From Sulfuricaulis sp. (GTDB taxonomy: Bacteria > Pseudomonadota > Gammaproteobacteria > Acidiferrobacterales > Sulfurifustaceae), in contig NZ_JANLGY010000003.1 of the NCBI RefSeq assembly GCF_024653915.1, positions 30,394-94,393 of the forward strand: a stretch of DNA of 64,000 nt, read 5' to 3'. The position numbers were made by a program, and so were the translations under genes. Shown in pieces: positions 20,701 to 31,360 of this stretch; position 1 is the first letter of the stretch; every line of letters starts with the position of its first letter. The notes under the pieces are model-generated. The model saw only the letters and a list, made by a program, of their open reading frames with translations. It had not been told where the DNA came from and did no database searches.

Positions 20701-21012
20701 TCATTTCCGCAAACGATTAAGAAAAACTGTCATCTCCTTCGCCGCCTGTTTGTCGCCCTTCTCTTCCGCAACTTTAATTCCATCTTCGTAGGCCTTGATC
20801 GCCTCGTCTTTGTGGTCGCCGTCGGTAAGTGCTTTGCCGAGTAGTTTCCACGCGGCGGAATATTTCGGGTTTTTCACCACGGCTTGGCGCAGGTGTTCGG
20901 CGGCCTTGACGGGCTGATTGAGTTTCATATATTCACCGCCGAGGCTGTAACGCAGCAGCGCGCTGTCCTGGCCGCGCGCGAGCATGGCTTCCAGGTTGTT
21001 AACGATCGCCAT
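20701..21012 (-). CDS. Small TPR protein
   Basis: The 103-residue cytoplasmic protein consists of tetratricopeptide-type helix pairs. Two repeats are visible, with LRYSLGGEYMKLNQPVKAAEHL and SAAWKLLGKALTDGDHKDEAIKAY in part. It lies two bases after ntrX and is probably part of that operon. In related genomes trkA often follows ntrX; here this TPR protein does. TPR units bind proteins, but no partner can be named. Confidence 0.75.
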   Translation of the reverse strand: MAIVNNLEAMLARGQDSALLRYSLGGEYMKLNQPVKAAEHLRQAVVKNPKYSAAWKLLGKALTDGDHKDEAIKAYEDGIKVAEEKGDKQAAKEMTVFLNRLRK

Positions 21013-21014
21013 GC

Positions 21015-22378
<1,364 letters not shown>

Positions 22379-22382
<4 letters not shown>

Positions 22383-24715
22383 GCCTTGTTTTCTCCCCGC
22401 GCCGAATTGGAAACTGCCGGTGATTCAGCCGACCCCGTTGCCGCGCTGACCGGAAGACGGATGATGACACAGGCGCCGCCTTCCTTCAGGTTATAGGTGC
22501 GTATGGTGCCGCCGTGTTCCTCGACGATGCGTTTGACGATGGCGAGCCCGAGTCCGGTGCCCTTTTCCTTGTGGGTGACATAGGGCTCGTACAGGCGTGC
22601 CAGCAGTGCGTCCGGGAATCCTGGGCCGTTGTCCTGCACCGTCATTTCCACGAAACGGTGAATATCCCCTTCCACCATGCGCGTGCCGATGCGGATCACG
22701 GGCTTGGCCGTGGCGATCAATGCGTCGCGCGCATTCAACAGCAAGTTGTGCAGCACCTGGCGCAGCCGACCGGGGTCAGCCGGAATGTGTGGCAGATCGG
22801 CGTCGAGATCAAGCTTGGTAGTGACGGCGCGCGCGGCCTTCCTCTTGCCGGTTTTACTGGCGCCGTGCAGCGGCACGACGCCCTTGGCGGTGCCGCGCGC
22901 GTTTTTGTAGAGCTCAACCACATCACGAATGAGATCGTTCACATCCACCGGACGCGACTGCATCTGGGCCGAGCGTGCGTACTCGGAAAAATCATTGACC
23001 ATGGACTTGAGCGAATCGACTTGCTCGATAATCGTGCGCGTGGCGCGCTCGAGCGCGTCACGCTCATCCTCCGGCACTTGGTGCAGGTACTTGTGTCGGA
23101 TGCGTTCGGCAGAAAGCTGGATGGGCGTAAGCGGGTTTTTGATCTCGTGTGCCATGCGCCGCGCCACCTCGCCCCAGGCGGCGTCGCGCTGCGCCTGAAT
23201 CAGCGTGGTGATGTCGTCGAACACCACAACATAACCGCCGCGTTTTTCGCGCCACGAGGGCAACGAGGTTCCGCGCAACATCAAGGTGCGGCGAGAATTG
23301 TTGATCGATAACTGGATCTGTACCTGCCACTCGTCTTGCCCCGCCGCCGCGGCCTGCTCCACGGCCTCGATCAGCGGTTGCAGTACCGGGTAGTTTTCTG
23401 TCAGCCAGGCAAGCGGTTTGCGCTCGCCGGCGCGCAGGTCGGTGCCGAGTATCTGGCCCGCCGCCGGATTGTGCGTGCGCAGCAGCAGGCGCTGATTGAA
23501 GGTGAGCACGCCGGAAGAAAGGTGGCCCAGCACGGTTTCGAGATAGGCGCGCTGGATTTCCGCTTCTTGCTGGCTGCGCTTGGACTGCAGCTGTGCACGA
23601 TGGATGCGGCGCGTCATGTCGTTGAAGGATTCGACCAGGATGCCGATTTCGTCGTGGCTGGTGACGGGGATCTGCTTCTGGTAATCGCCCTGTGCCACGG
23701 CGTGCGTGGCCTCGGCCAGTTCGCGGATGGGGGTGGCAAGACGGCGCGCGAAGAAGATGGCCGCCCACACGGCGATCAGCAGCGTCAGTAGCGCAATCAG
23801 CGACAGCGTCAGCGTGAAACCGAACTTGAGCGGGCCGCGCAGGTACACGAGCTTTTCGTACTCGGCGAACGCCGATTGCACCGACTCGCCGAGCTTGGCG
23901 TAACGCGGCGGCAGTGCCTGCAGCACTTGCAGCACGCGCAGCGGCGCGCCCACGTCGCGCGCATGCACCGGCACCACCACGCGCAACCGCAGGCCGGATT
24001 TGCTGGTGGCGTCGAGATTGGCGTAGGTCAGGCCCTGGCGCACCTGCGTAATCATGGCGTCGCTTGGCCGGTCCGGCACCAGCTTGCCGGCCTCAAGATT
24101 GGCCTCACTGCTGGAGGCGATGATCTTGCGGTCCTGGGTGTACAGCGTGAGCTCGGTGATGTTGTACTGCTCACGCAGCGCATTCAGCAAGGAAAGCTCC
24201 GAGGGCACGGCGCCGATTTTCTGCCGCACTGGCAGGGTTTCCAGTTCGATGGCGATCTCCTGGGTATTTTTCACCAGATCCTGGCGCTGGGCGTCGAGCG
24301 CCGTGCGCCCGAGCAGCAGCGCATCGTCGAGGGCGCGCTCGATACGCACGTCGAACCAGTTGTCGATGCCGTGGTTGAGCGCCTGGATGGAAAAGTAGAA
24401 CACCACCGACACCGGCACCACCGCGAGCACCACGAACATCACCAGCAGCCGCAAGGTCAACCGCGTGCCGACGACCCGCGCGCGGTACTGCTCGGCGAAA
24501 TGGAACAGGTTGAGCAGGATCAGCGCGATCAGCAGTACCGCGCCGAGGATATTGACCAGCAGCAGTACCGAATACATGCGCCCGAACAGCGCCGAGTTCT
24601 GGGCCGCCGCGTTCATCATGATGAACGCGGCGATGAGCAGCACCGACAGCACCGACAGCGGCGTGAAGCCGGTGACGTAGCGAGTGACGATGCGGTTCAG
24701 GGCGTTACTTTCCAT
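22379..24715 (-). CDS. ntrY: NtrY-type sensor histidine kinase
   Basis: The 778-residue inner-membrane kinase has several N-terminal transmembrane helices flanking a periplasmic region, and a HAMP domain (near LATPIRELAEATHAVAQGDY). A PAS domain follows, then the HisKA phosphoacceptor His523 in MAHEIKNPLTP. The C-terminal HATPase domain has NLLLNARDAL, DNGPGFP and GTGLGLAIVKRIVEEHGG. It should sense a signal linked to nitrogen or redox state and phosphorylate NtrX. Its start overlaps the DUF4390 gene by 19 bp, and it belongs to the fmt-rsmB-DUF4390-ntrYX block common in beta- and gammaproteobacteria. Confidence 0.94.
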
Positions 24716-25254
24716 GAGGTCCAGCCGCTATTGAGGTGCCAGGTAAATGAGGTGTAGGCCACCGGCCGCAAGGGCGTGGGCAGGGCCTCGATATCGAGGC
24801 TGACGCGCAAGTCCACGGCATGGGGGGCATCCGGCGTCGCGGCTTCTTCCAGCGCCAGCTTGACGTCGTTGAGGGAGCCCAGTTGTTTCAGTGCCTCCTG
24901 AAGCGTCAGCAGGCTTTCGCCGGTTTCGGCCTCGGGCGCCGATGTGCTGATCAGGTACTGCCCGGACAGCGCGTGAAACTGGATGCGGCGGCGCAGCGGC
25001 CAGGAGGCAATCTCGCGGTCCCACAGGAAGCGCCGCTCGCGGTACAGGCGCACGTCGATGATTACTTCTAGCGGAATGCCCTTGGCCAGCGCCTCTTCTA
25101 CTTTGGGATTCAGTCCCAGTTCAAGATTGCCGGTAAGTACCAGCGACTGATCCACGAATTTCGGCTGTACGTCGGCCACCTTGAACTCGGCGCTGGTATC
25201 GCTTAAGCAGGCCAGCGCCAGCACGACCGTGGCCCAGCGGCGCCAGTGTCTCAT
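24697..25254 (-). CDS. DUF4390 family exported protein
   Basis: The 185-residue protein starts MRHWRRWATVVLALACL, a signal peptide, and continues with a DUF4390-type beta-rich domain. Recognisable pieces are LVLTGNLELGLNPKVEEAL, KGIPLEVIIDVRLYRERRF and the C-terminal TSFTWHLNSGWTSWKV. The function is unknown. It is consistently found between rsmB and ntrY, as here, which suggests it may take part in periplasmic sensing with NtrY. I chose the ATG at 25254 because the longer frame overlaps rsmB and adds no signal-like sequence. Confidence 0.82.
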   Translation of the reverse strand: MRHWRRWATVVLALACLSDTSAEFKVADVQPKFVDQSLVLTGNLELGLNPKVEEALAKGIPLEVIIDVRLYRERRFLWDREIASWPLRRRIQFHALSGQYLISTSAPEAETGESLLTLQEALKQLGSLNDVKLALEEAATPDAPHAVDLRVSLDIEALPTPLRPVAYTSFTWHLNSGWTSWKVTP

Positions 25255-25282
25255 CGGCTTCGCGCCATTCTTGGCACACTTC

Positions 25283-26632
25283 TCAGTTTTTGCGCAGTTT
25301 CGCATAATAAAATCCATCCATGCCGGAATCGCCCGGCAGAATTTGTCTTCCCACAGCCCGTGCCTGCCCCACGTTCAATAACAGGGTCTCCTCCGTCGCG
25401 TCGGGATGACGCCGCAGGAAAGCCGTCATCTGATTTTCGTTTTCGACCGGCAAGATCGAGCAGGTTATGTACAGAAGCTTACCTCCGGGTTTGAGCAAGG
25501 GCCACAGGCCGTCGAGGATGCTTTCCTGCGTGGTGGCCAGTCGCGCCAAGTCCTCGGGCTGGCGGCGAAGCTTGATGTCCGGATGACGACGAATCACACC
25601 GGTAGCGGAACAGGGCACATCGGCCAGGATCCGCTCGAACGGGCGCCCGTCCCACCACGGCGCCGGGTTTGCCGCATCGCCGATGATGGTGTTGGCTGAC
25701 AGACCCAGCCGTGCCAGATTTTCCTTTATTAATTTGATCCGTTTCAGCTCCCGGTCGAGTGCCACCAGCTCGACCAGTTCAGGCATGTGTTCCAGCAGAT
25801 GTCCGGTCTTGCCGCCTGGTGCGGCACAGGCGTCGAGCACGCGTTCACCGGGTTGGGCGTCGAGCAGCGTTGCGGCGAGTTGCGCGGCCGCGTCCTGCAC
25901 TGAGACGTCGCCCGCGGCGAACCCGGGCAGTTCACTCACGGCCACGGGCGTATCCAGCACCACGGCGGTTTCGCTGAGCGGGTGCGCGGTCGCGGCAATG
26001 CCGGCCTGCGTCAGCCGCGCCAGATACTGGTCGCGCGATTGGTGCAATCGATTTACGCGCAACACCAGCGGCGGGCGCTCATTGTTGGCTACCAATATTG
26101 TCGCCCAGCTCTCTGGCCAGTGGCGTTTTATTTCCTCCAGCAGCCACGCCGGATGACTGAAGGCGGCCTGAGGACTCGCGGCGATAGCCGCCTGCGCGCG
26201 CGCCTCCTCGCGCAGTGAGGCACGCAGACAGGCATTGAGCAAATTCTTCGCCCAGGGTTTTTTCAGCGCTGCTGCCGCCTCCACGGTTTCCTTGACGGCG
26301 GCGTGCCGGGCGACGCGCATGTGTATCAGCTGGTACAGGCCGACGAGCAGCAGCGCGTAAACATCCTGATCTTTGGTCTTGAGAGGTTTGTCCAGGAACA
26401 GTGCAGCGACAGCGGTGAGTTGATCGAACCAGCGCAAGGCGCCATAGCTCATTTCTTGCACCAACGCGGCATCCCGCGCCTGCGCAGGCGGCAAGGTAGC
26501 GAGTATTTCGTCGAGCGCCGTATCCAGATAACGTGAGCGCACGAACACCGCTTCTACAACCTTCGCCGCCGCCGCGCGCGGATTGATCCGCGCTCCGGCG
26601 CGCTTAGTGGTTTGTGATGGTTTTCGTTTCAT
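25283..26632 (-). CDS. rsmB: 16S rRNA (cytosine-967-C5)-methyltransferase
   Basis: RsmB methylates C967 of 16S rRNA with S-adenosylmethionine. The 449-residue protein has an N-terminal NusB-like RNA-binding domain (about residues 15-150, with DTALDEIL, KKPWAKNLLNACLR) and a Rossmann methyltransferase domain. The latter contains DACAAPGGKTGHLLE, the two cysteine motifs DVPCSATGVIRRHPDIK and YITCSILPVENENQM, and a C-terminal DGFYYAKLRK. The start I use (ATG at 26632) overlaps the fmt 3' end by 29 bp. It is co-directional with fmt upstream and DUF4390-ntrYX downstream. Confidence 0.96.
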   Translation of the reverse strand: MKRKPSQTTKRAGARINPRAAAAKVVEAVFVRSRYLDTALDEILATLPPAQARDAALVQEMSYGALRWFDQLTAVAALFLDKPLKTKDQDVYALLLVGLYQLIHMRVARHAAVKETVEAAAALKKPWAKNLLNACLRASLREEARAQAAIAASPQAAFSHPAWLLEEIKRHWPESWATILVANNERPPLVLRVNRLHQSRDQYLARLTQAGIAATAHPLSETAVVLDTPVAVSELPGFAAGDVSVQDAAAQLAATLLDAQPGERVLDACAAPGGKTGHLLEHMPELVELVALDRELKRIKLIKENLARLGLSANTIIGDAANPAPWWDGRPFERILADVPCSATGVIRRHPDIKLRRQPEDLARLATTQESILDGLWPLLKPGGKLLYITCSILPVENENQMTAFLRRHPDATEETLLLNVGQARAVGRQILPGDSGMDGFYYAKLRKN

Positions 26633-27557
26633 CGCCCAGCCGGCCGCCGGCCGCCAGCTTATGGCCATTCAGAAAATCGCCGGCCGACAGGATTTTCCCG
26701 CCTTCTGCCTGTAACCGTGTGAGGGATAGCGTGCCGTTCCCGGTCTGCACTCGAATACCGGAGGCATCGGCCTGCACGATAGTGCCCGGCAGGCCTGCAG
26801 TGCCAGACGCTTCCAGCGGCCCTGCCTCCCACAACCGCAGGGTTTTTCCGCCCCAGGTGGTGCTGGCCACCGGCCACGGAATAAGCGCGCGTATCTTGCG
26901 ATGTAAAATCTTGGCCGGCAGGTCCCAATCGAGGAGTGATTCTTCCTTTCGCAGTTTCTTGGCATAGCATGCACCCGCGGTGTCTTGCGACTGTGGCGTG
27001 ATGGCGCCGCGCGTCAGACGTTCGAGCGTGGCCACCAGGACGTCTGCGCCGAGCGTCGCCAGTCGGTCGTGCAATGTTTGCGCCGTGTCGGTTTCATGAA
27101 TGGGTGTTCGCAACTCCGCCAGCACCGGACCGGTGTCGAGGCCAGCCTCCATCTGCATGATGCTGACACCGGTCACGGTATCGCCGGCCTCGATGGCGCG
27201 TGGAATGGGCGCGGCCCCGCGCCAGCGTGGCAGCAGCGAGGCATGCACATTGATACAGCCATGACGGGGGATGGCGAGCACGGCGGGCGGCAACAACAGG
27301 CCATAGGCGATGACAATCATGGCCTCGGGCGCGTCATGGCAAAGAATTTTTTCCTCACCGGAAATTTTTTCCGGCTGCCGGATTTCAAGACCGTGGATTA
27401 GCGCACACTGCTTCACCGGACTGGCGGCAAGCTTGCGCCCGCGTCCGGCGGGACGGTCCGGCTGGGTGTACACGGCGCGAATGCGATGACCGGCGCGCAG
27501 CAGCGCTTCCAGAGCAGGAACGGCGAAGGCGGGAGTACCAGCAAAAATGAGATTCAC
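26604..27557 (-). CDS. fmt: Methionyl-tRNA formyltransferase
   Basis: Fmt formylates initiator methionyl-tRNA with 10-formyltetrahydrofolate. The 317-residue protein has the N-terminal transferase domain with IFAGTPAFAVPALEALL, the catalytic HASLLPRWRGAAPI loop, and TGVSIMQMEAGLDTGPVL. A C-terminal OB-like domain follows. Length fits the family. It is preceded by def, 76 bp upstream, the standard pair for adding and removing formyl groups at protein starts, and is followed by rsmB with overlap. Confidence 0.97.
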   Translation of the reverse strand: MNLIFAGTPAFAVPALEALLRAGHRIRAVYTQPDRPAGRGRKLAASPVKQCALIHGLEIRQPEKISGEEKILCHDAPEAMIVIAYGLLLPPAVLAIPRHGCINVHASLLPRWRGAAPIPRAIEAGDTVTGVSIMQMEAGLDTGPVLAELRTPIHETDTAQTLHDRLATLGADVLVATLERLTRGAITPQSQDTAGACYAKKLRKEESLLDWDLPAKILHRKIRALIPWPVASTTWGGKTLRLWEAGPLEASGTAGLPGTIVQADASGIRVQTGNGTLSLTRLQAEGGKILSAGDFLNGHKLAAGGRLGDETKTITNH

Positions 27558-27633
27558 GTGGCGCCCCTTTACATTGTCAGGCGTTTGCCGCCGCCGTGCC
27601 CAGGAGAGAACGGTTTTGGCATGATTGAGGTGG

Positions 27634-28215
27634 TTATATTTTTAAATGTGTCCTGCTTGCGGCGGCTTCGTTCATCTCGCGGCCGTTCGCATTCCTGTTA
27701 CGCGGGACCTCTGCTTCCTGCTCGCGCCCACGCTTCTCTAATTTTTTCCGGATGCGTGTTTGTTTCAGGCGCGAGAGATAATCGACAAAAACCTTGCCAT
27801 CGAGATGATCGATTTCGTGCTGGATGCAGGTGGCAAGCAGCTCCTCGGCCTCGATCTCAAACACCTGGCCATCGCGGTTCAAGGCACGTACCCGAATGCT
27901 GTGGGCGCGCTCGACCGGTTCGTAGATGCCGGGCACGGACAGGCAGCCTTCCTCGAGAGTCTGCTCGCCTTCCCGTGAAAGGATCTCTGGATTAATGAGC
28001 ACCTGTAGCTGATCACGCGTCTGCGAGATATCAATAACAATGATGCGCCAAGGTTCGTTGATCTGGATGGCCGCGAGTCCGATCCCCGGTGCGTCGTACA
28101 TGGTCTCGGCCATGTCATCCACCAGCCGGCGGGTGTCGTCAGTGACCTCCGGGACCGGGTTGGCCTGGTGTCGCAGACGCGGGTCCGGATAGTGGAGAAT
28201 GCTGCGAATCGTCAT
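27634..28215 (-). CDS. def: Peptide deformylase
   Basis: Def removes the formyl group from new N-termini. The 193-residue protein has all three metalloenzyme motifs: [13 protein letters not shown] and the metal site HEIDHLDGK. It has about 25 extra C-terminal residues, rich in charged amino acids (after [13 protein letters not shown]), compared with the usual 165-170. It is the first gene of the def-fmt-rsmB run and is divergent from the LysM gene. Confidence 0.96.
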   Translation of the reverse strand: MTIRSILHYPDPRLRHQANPVPEVTDDTRRLVDDMAETMYDAPGIGLAAIQINEPWRIIVIDISQTRDQLQVLINPEILSREGEQTLEEGCLSVPGIYEPVERAHSIRVRALNRDGQVFEIEAEELLATCIQHEIDHLDGKVFVDYLSRLKQTRIRKKLEKRGREQEAEVPRNRNANGREMNEAAASRTHLKI

Positions 28216-28315
28216 GGTATTTCAGTCAGAAAATCCTGGTTTACTTCCTGCCAAACAAGTTTATTATCAGTCTGGATGCCACTGAATAACAACAAAATTT
28301 AGCCTTTTGAGAGCC

Positions 28316-28345
28316 TTGGCGTTGCGCCCAAGCATGGACTACACT
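28316..28345 (+). promoter_or_regulatory. Possible sigma-70 promoter for lysM-dprA
   Basis: TTGGCG (28316-28321) and TACACT (28340-28345) are separated by 18 bp and lie 35 bp before the start of the LysM gene in the divergent gap with def. Both boxes deviate from consensus, so this is a tentative assignment. Confidence 0.35.
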
Positions 28346-28379
28346 CAAAACGTCATCAGATTACAGGGAACGTGGACGA

Positions 28380-29492
28380 ATGTCGCCTAAGCCTCTATTG
28401 GGAACCCGTTTTTTCCTTCTTATTACTGCATTGCTTCTGACTGTCCCCGTGCAAGTGGGGGCGGACGAAGTGCAGCTCAAGTCCGATCACCCCGAACGGT
28501 ATACCGTGGTCAAGGGCGATACCTTGTGGGACATCTCGACCCGTTTTCTCAAGAGCCCCTGGCACTGGCCGAAAATCTGGAAGATCAATCAGGAAATCAA
28601 GAATCCACACCTGATTTATCCTGGTGACGTGGTGGTGCTGCGTTGGGTGGACGGCAAGCCGGTGCTGAGTGTGGAGCGCAAGGACATGGGAACGGGCCTG
28701 CCTTCGTTACCCGAGGCTGGCAAGGAACCCGTGGTGGAAAGGCCTGTCGATGACCGCACGGTGAGACTCTCTCCGCGCACACACAGCGAAGCACTCGAAG
28801 CGGCCATTCCCACTATCCCTCCGAATGCCATCGTTCCATTTCTGACAAAGCCGCTGGTGGTGGAAGAAGACGAGCTTGAGCAGGCCGGTTATATCACCAC
28901 CGGGCTCGATGACCGCATTGCGCTCGGCGACAGCAGTCAGTTCTATGCTCGTGGACTGAAGGACGACAGTGCCGAGTACTACCAGATTTTCCGCCCGGGC
29001 AAGCCGATTCGTCATCCCGATACCGGCGAGTTGCTGGCCTACGAGGCCTTGTATCTGGGCGATGCGAGAGTTCTCGAGACGGGCGACCCGAGCAAGCTCG
29101 TCGTCACCGCGGTCAAGCAGGAAATCATTCCGACCGACCGCTTGCTGGTGGCCCCGAAAAAAGCCTCGCTGCCTTATTACTACCCGCATGCGCCCAAGAC
29201 ACAGGTGCAGGGAAGAATCGTCTCGGCGCTAAACGCTGTGGCCGAGATTGGCGCGAAAACCGTGGTCGGCATTTCGCTCGGAACGCGCGAAGGAATCGAA
29301 GAAGGCAACGTGTTGCGCATCATGCGCCATGTCGGCACGCACAAGGATCCGCTGACGCGCGAGCGTTACAACCTGCCGGACGAGGATTCCGGGCTGGTGC
29401 TCATTTTCCGCACCTACGAAAAAATGAGCTATGGGCTCATCATGACATCCACGCGGCCCGTGCATTTGCTGGACGCGGTTATCACGCCCTGA
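28380..29492 (+). CDS. Exported LysM-domain protein
   Basis: The 370-residue protein starts with a signal peptide (residues 1-28, ending VGADE) and then one LysM domain (about 40-88). The latter contains YTVVKGDTLWDISTRFL and NPHLIYPGDVVVLRW and binds peptidoglycan glycans. The large C-terminal part has no catalytic motif that I recognise; it contains repeated beta-rich segments such as GISLGTREGIEEGNVLRIM. Such proteins usually lie just ahead of dprA, as here. A cell-wall-associated role is likely from the LysM domain; a link to DNA uptake is only context. Confidence 0.88.
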   Translation: MSPKPLLGTRFFLLITALLLTVPVQVGADEVQLKSDHPERYTVVKGDTLWDISTRFLKSPWHWPKIWKINQEIKNPHLIYPGDVVVLRWVDGKPVLSVERKDMGTGLPSLPEAGKEPVVERPVDDRTVRLSPRTHSEALEAAIPTIPPNAIVPFLTKPLVVEEDELEQAGYITTGLDDRIALGDSSQFYARGLKDDSAEYYQIFRPGKPIRHPDTGELLAYEALYLGDARVLETGDPSKLVVTAVKQEIIPTDRLLVAPKKASLPYYYPHAPKTQVQGRIVSALNAVAEIGAKTVVGISLGTREGIEEGNVLRIMRHVGTHKDPLTRERYNLPDEDSGLVLIFRTYEKMSYGLIMTSTRPVHLLDAVITP

Positions 29493-29532
29493 CCTAGACG
29501 TAATCCCTCCCTCCTGGAGTAGACTGCGCGCC

Positions 29533-30660
29533 ATGACCGGGGCGCCCTCTCCTAAATTATCCAGCGATACACTGATGCTGTGGTTGGCGCTGCGCCAACT
29601 GCCCGGCGTGGGCACGCGTACGCAACATGAACTGTTGGAAAACTTCGGTTCAATCGAAAATATTTTTTCCGCCAGCCGCGGCCAACTCGACAAGGCGTTG
29701 GCAGGAAAGAGCGAAGCTGTTAATTCCATTCTCGCCGGCCCCGCAACAGCAGCCTTCCAAACTGAATTAGATTGGCTGAATCGACCCGGCCACCATCTAC
29801 TGGTCTGGTCAGACACTGATTATCCGCGGCTGCTGCGTGAAATCGCCGACCCCCCGGTATTGCTGCACGTCATGGGTAACCGGCAGGTATTATCGAGCCC
29901 GCAAGTCGCGATCGTGGGCAGCCGCAATCCAAGCCCCATGGGCCGGGAAAACGCGCAGGCCTTTGCCAGGAGTCTGGCCGGCGCGGGGCTGACCGTCACC
30001 AGCGGCCTGGCGCTGGGCGTGGATGCCGCCGCCCATCGCGGCGCGCTCGCGGCCGGCGGGATGACCATCGCGGTGGCGGGCACCGGGCTGGATCGTGTGT
30101 ATCCGGCGCGACACCGCGATCTGGCGCATGAGATCGTCACGCACGGCGCGCTCGTGTCCGAGTTTGCGCTGGGCACGCCGCCGCTACCGGAAAATTTTCC
30201 CATCCGCAATCGCCTCATCAGCGGTCTTTCGCTGGGCACGCTGGTGGTGGAAGCAGCATTGCAAAGTGGTTCACTCATCACCGCACGGCTCGCCACCGAA
30301 CAGGGACGCGAGGTGTTTGCCATACCTGGTTCGATCCACGCACCGCAGTCGCGCGGCTGTCACGCACTCATCCGTCAAGGCGCGAAGCTGGTCGAGACGG
30401 CACAGGATATTCTTGAAGAGTTGGGCCCGCTCGCGAGCGTGGCGCGCCACATAACGCCGGATAGTACTATGTCGACATTGGCGCTCGATCCACCCATGGC
30501 GGTGCTGTTGCAACAAATCGGTCACGACCCGGTCAGCGTGGACGCGTTAATTGAGCGCAGCGGATTGACGGCGGATGTCGTTTCCTCCATGCTCTTGCAA
30601 ATGGAGCTGAACGGACTCGTGTTGAGTTGTCCGGGCGGCAAGGTTCAAAGGATTTCCTGA
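29533..30660 (+). CDS. dprA: DNA-processing protein DprA
   Basis: DprA protects incoming single-stranded DNA and loads RecA during natural transformation. The 375-residue protein has an N-terminal helical region (about 1-70), the extended Rossmann fold with VGSRNPSPMGRENA, SGLALGVDAAAHRGAL, GTGLDRVYPARH, FPIRNRLISGLS and VVEAALQSGSLITARLA. A C-terminal winged-helix domain (about 300-375) completes it. Together with ComM elsewhere in the window it hints at competence, though DprA is also common in non-transformable species. It lies 40 bp after the LysM gene and 28 bp before smg. Confidence 0.96.
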   Translation: MTGAPSPKLSSDTLMLWLALRQLPGVGTRTQHELLENFGSIENIFSASRGQLDKALAGKSEAVNSILAGPATAAFQTELDWLNRPGHHLLVWSDTDYPRLLREIADPPVLLHVMGNRQVLSSPQVAIVGSRNPSPMGRENAQAFARSLAGAGLTVTSGLALGVDAAAHRGALAAGGMTIAVAGTGLDRVYPARHRDLAHEIVTHGALVSEFALGTPPLPENFPIRNRLISGLSLGTLVVEAALQSGSLITARLATEQGREVFAIPGSIHAPQSRGCHALIRQGAKLVETAQDILEELGPLASVARHITPDSTMSTLALDPPMAVLLQQIGHDPVSVDALIERSGLTADVVSSMLLQMELNGLVLSCPGGKVQRIS

Positions 30661-30688
30661 CGCGACGAGAGCAGAGCGCAAACGACTG

Positions 30689-31180
30689 ATGAAAGAAAAT
30701 GTTTTCGATGTGCTGATGTATTTGTTCGAAAACTACATGGATGAAGGCACCGAATTCCATCCCGATCAGGAAGCGCTCACCTTCGAACTGACGCAGGCTG
30801 GTTTCCACCGCGGTGAAATCCGCAAGGCATTTTCCTGGCTGGACGGCTTGTCAACGCTGCGTGAGAATCGCGAGAACAATACCGACCAACTGCGGGCGGG
30901 AAGGCCCGTGTCGATACGCCACTACTCGCCCAATGAGCAGGAACGGCTCGACGAGGAATGCCGCGGTTATCTGCATTTTATGGAAGCCAGCGGCGTGATC
31001 GGTCCCGCCACGCGCGAGGTCATCATCGACCGGTTGATGGCGCTGGAAACGGACGATGTCGCGCTGGATCAGATCAAGTGGGTCATGCTGCTCGTGCTCT
31101 TCAATCAGCCCGGACAGGAATACGCGTATCACATGCTCGAGGACATGGTGTTTGACGAAATGCAGGGCCATCTGCATTGA
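30689..31180 (+). CDS. smg: Smg family protein (DUF494)
   Basis: The 163-residue acidic cytoplasmic protein has the Smg signatures MKENVFDVLMYLFENYM at the N-terminus, LTQAGFHRGEIRKAFSWLDGL, and the C-terminal LEDMVFDEMQGHLH. Its function is not established; the gene is nearly always placed between dprA and topA, as here. Start and length agree with the family (about 155-160 residues). Confidence 0.95.
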   Translation: MKENVFDVLMYLFENYMDEGTEFHPDQEALTFELTQAGFHRGEIRKAFSWLDGLSTLRENRENNTDQLRAGRPVSIRHYSPNEQERLDEECRGYLHFMEASGVIGPATREVIIDRLMALETDDVALDQIKWVMLLVLFNQPGQEYAYHMLEDMVFDEMQGHLH

Positions 31181-31360
31181 TTTCCATCATCATTCGCCCC
31201 CTATTCCAATCGTTTCCGTATCGCTGCCGGTGCCCGGCGACTTGACAAGCCCCGCCTGTTATCGTCAACAATTCGGGTCTGACACGATTTGCGCGCGTAT
31301 AAATTCGCCGGAATGCATTCGGCGCGGAATTTTCTTTCACGGTGGTAATGAGCTAAACGA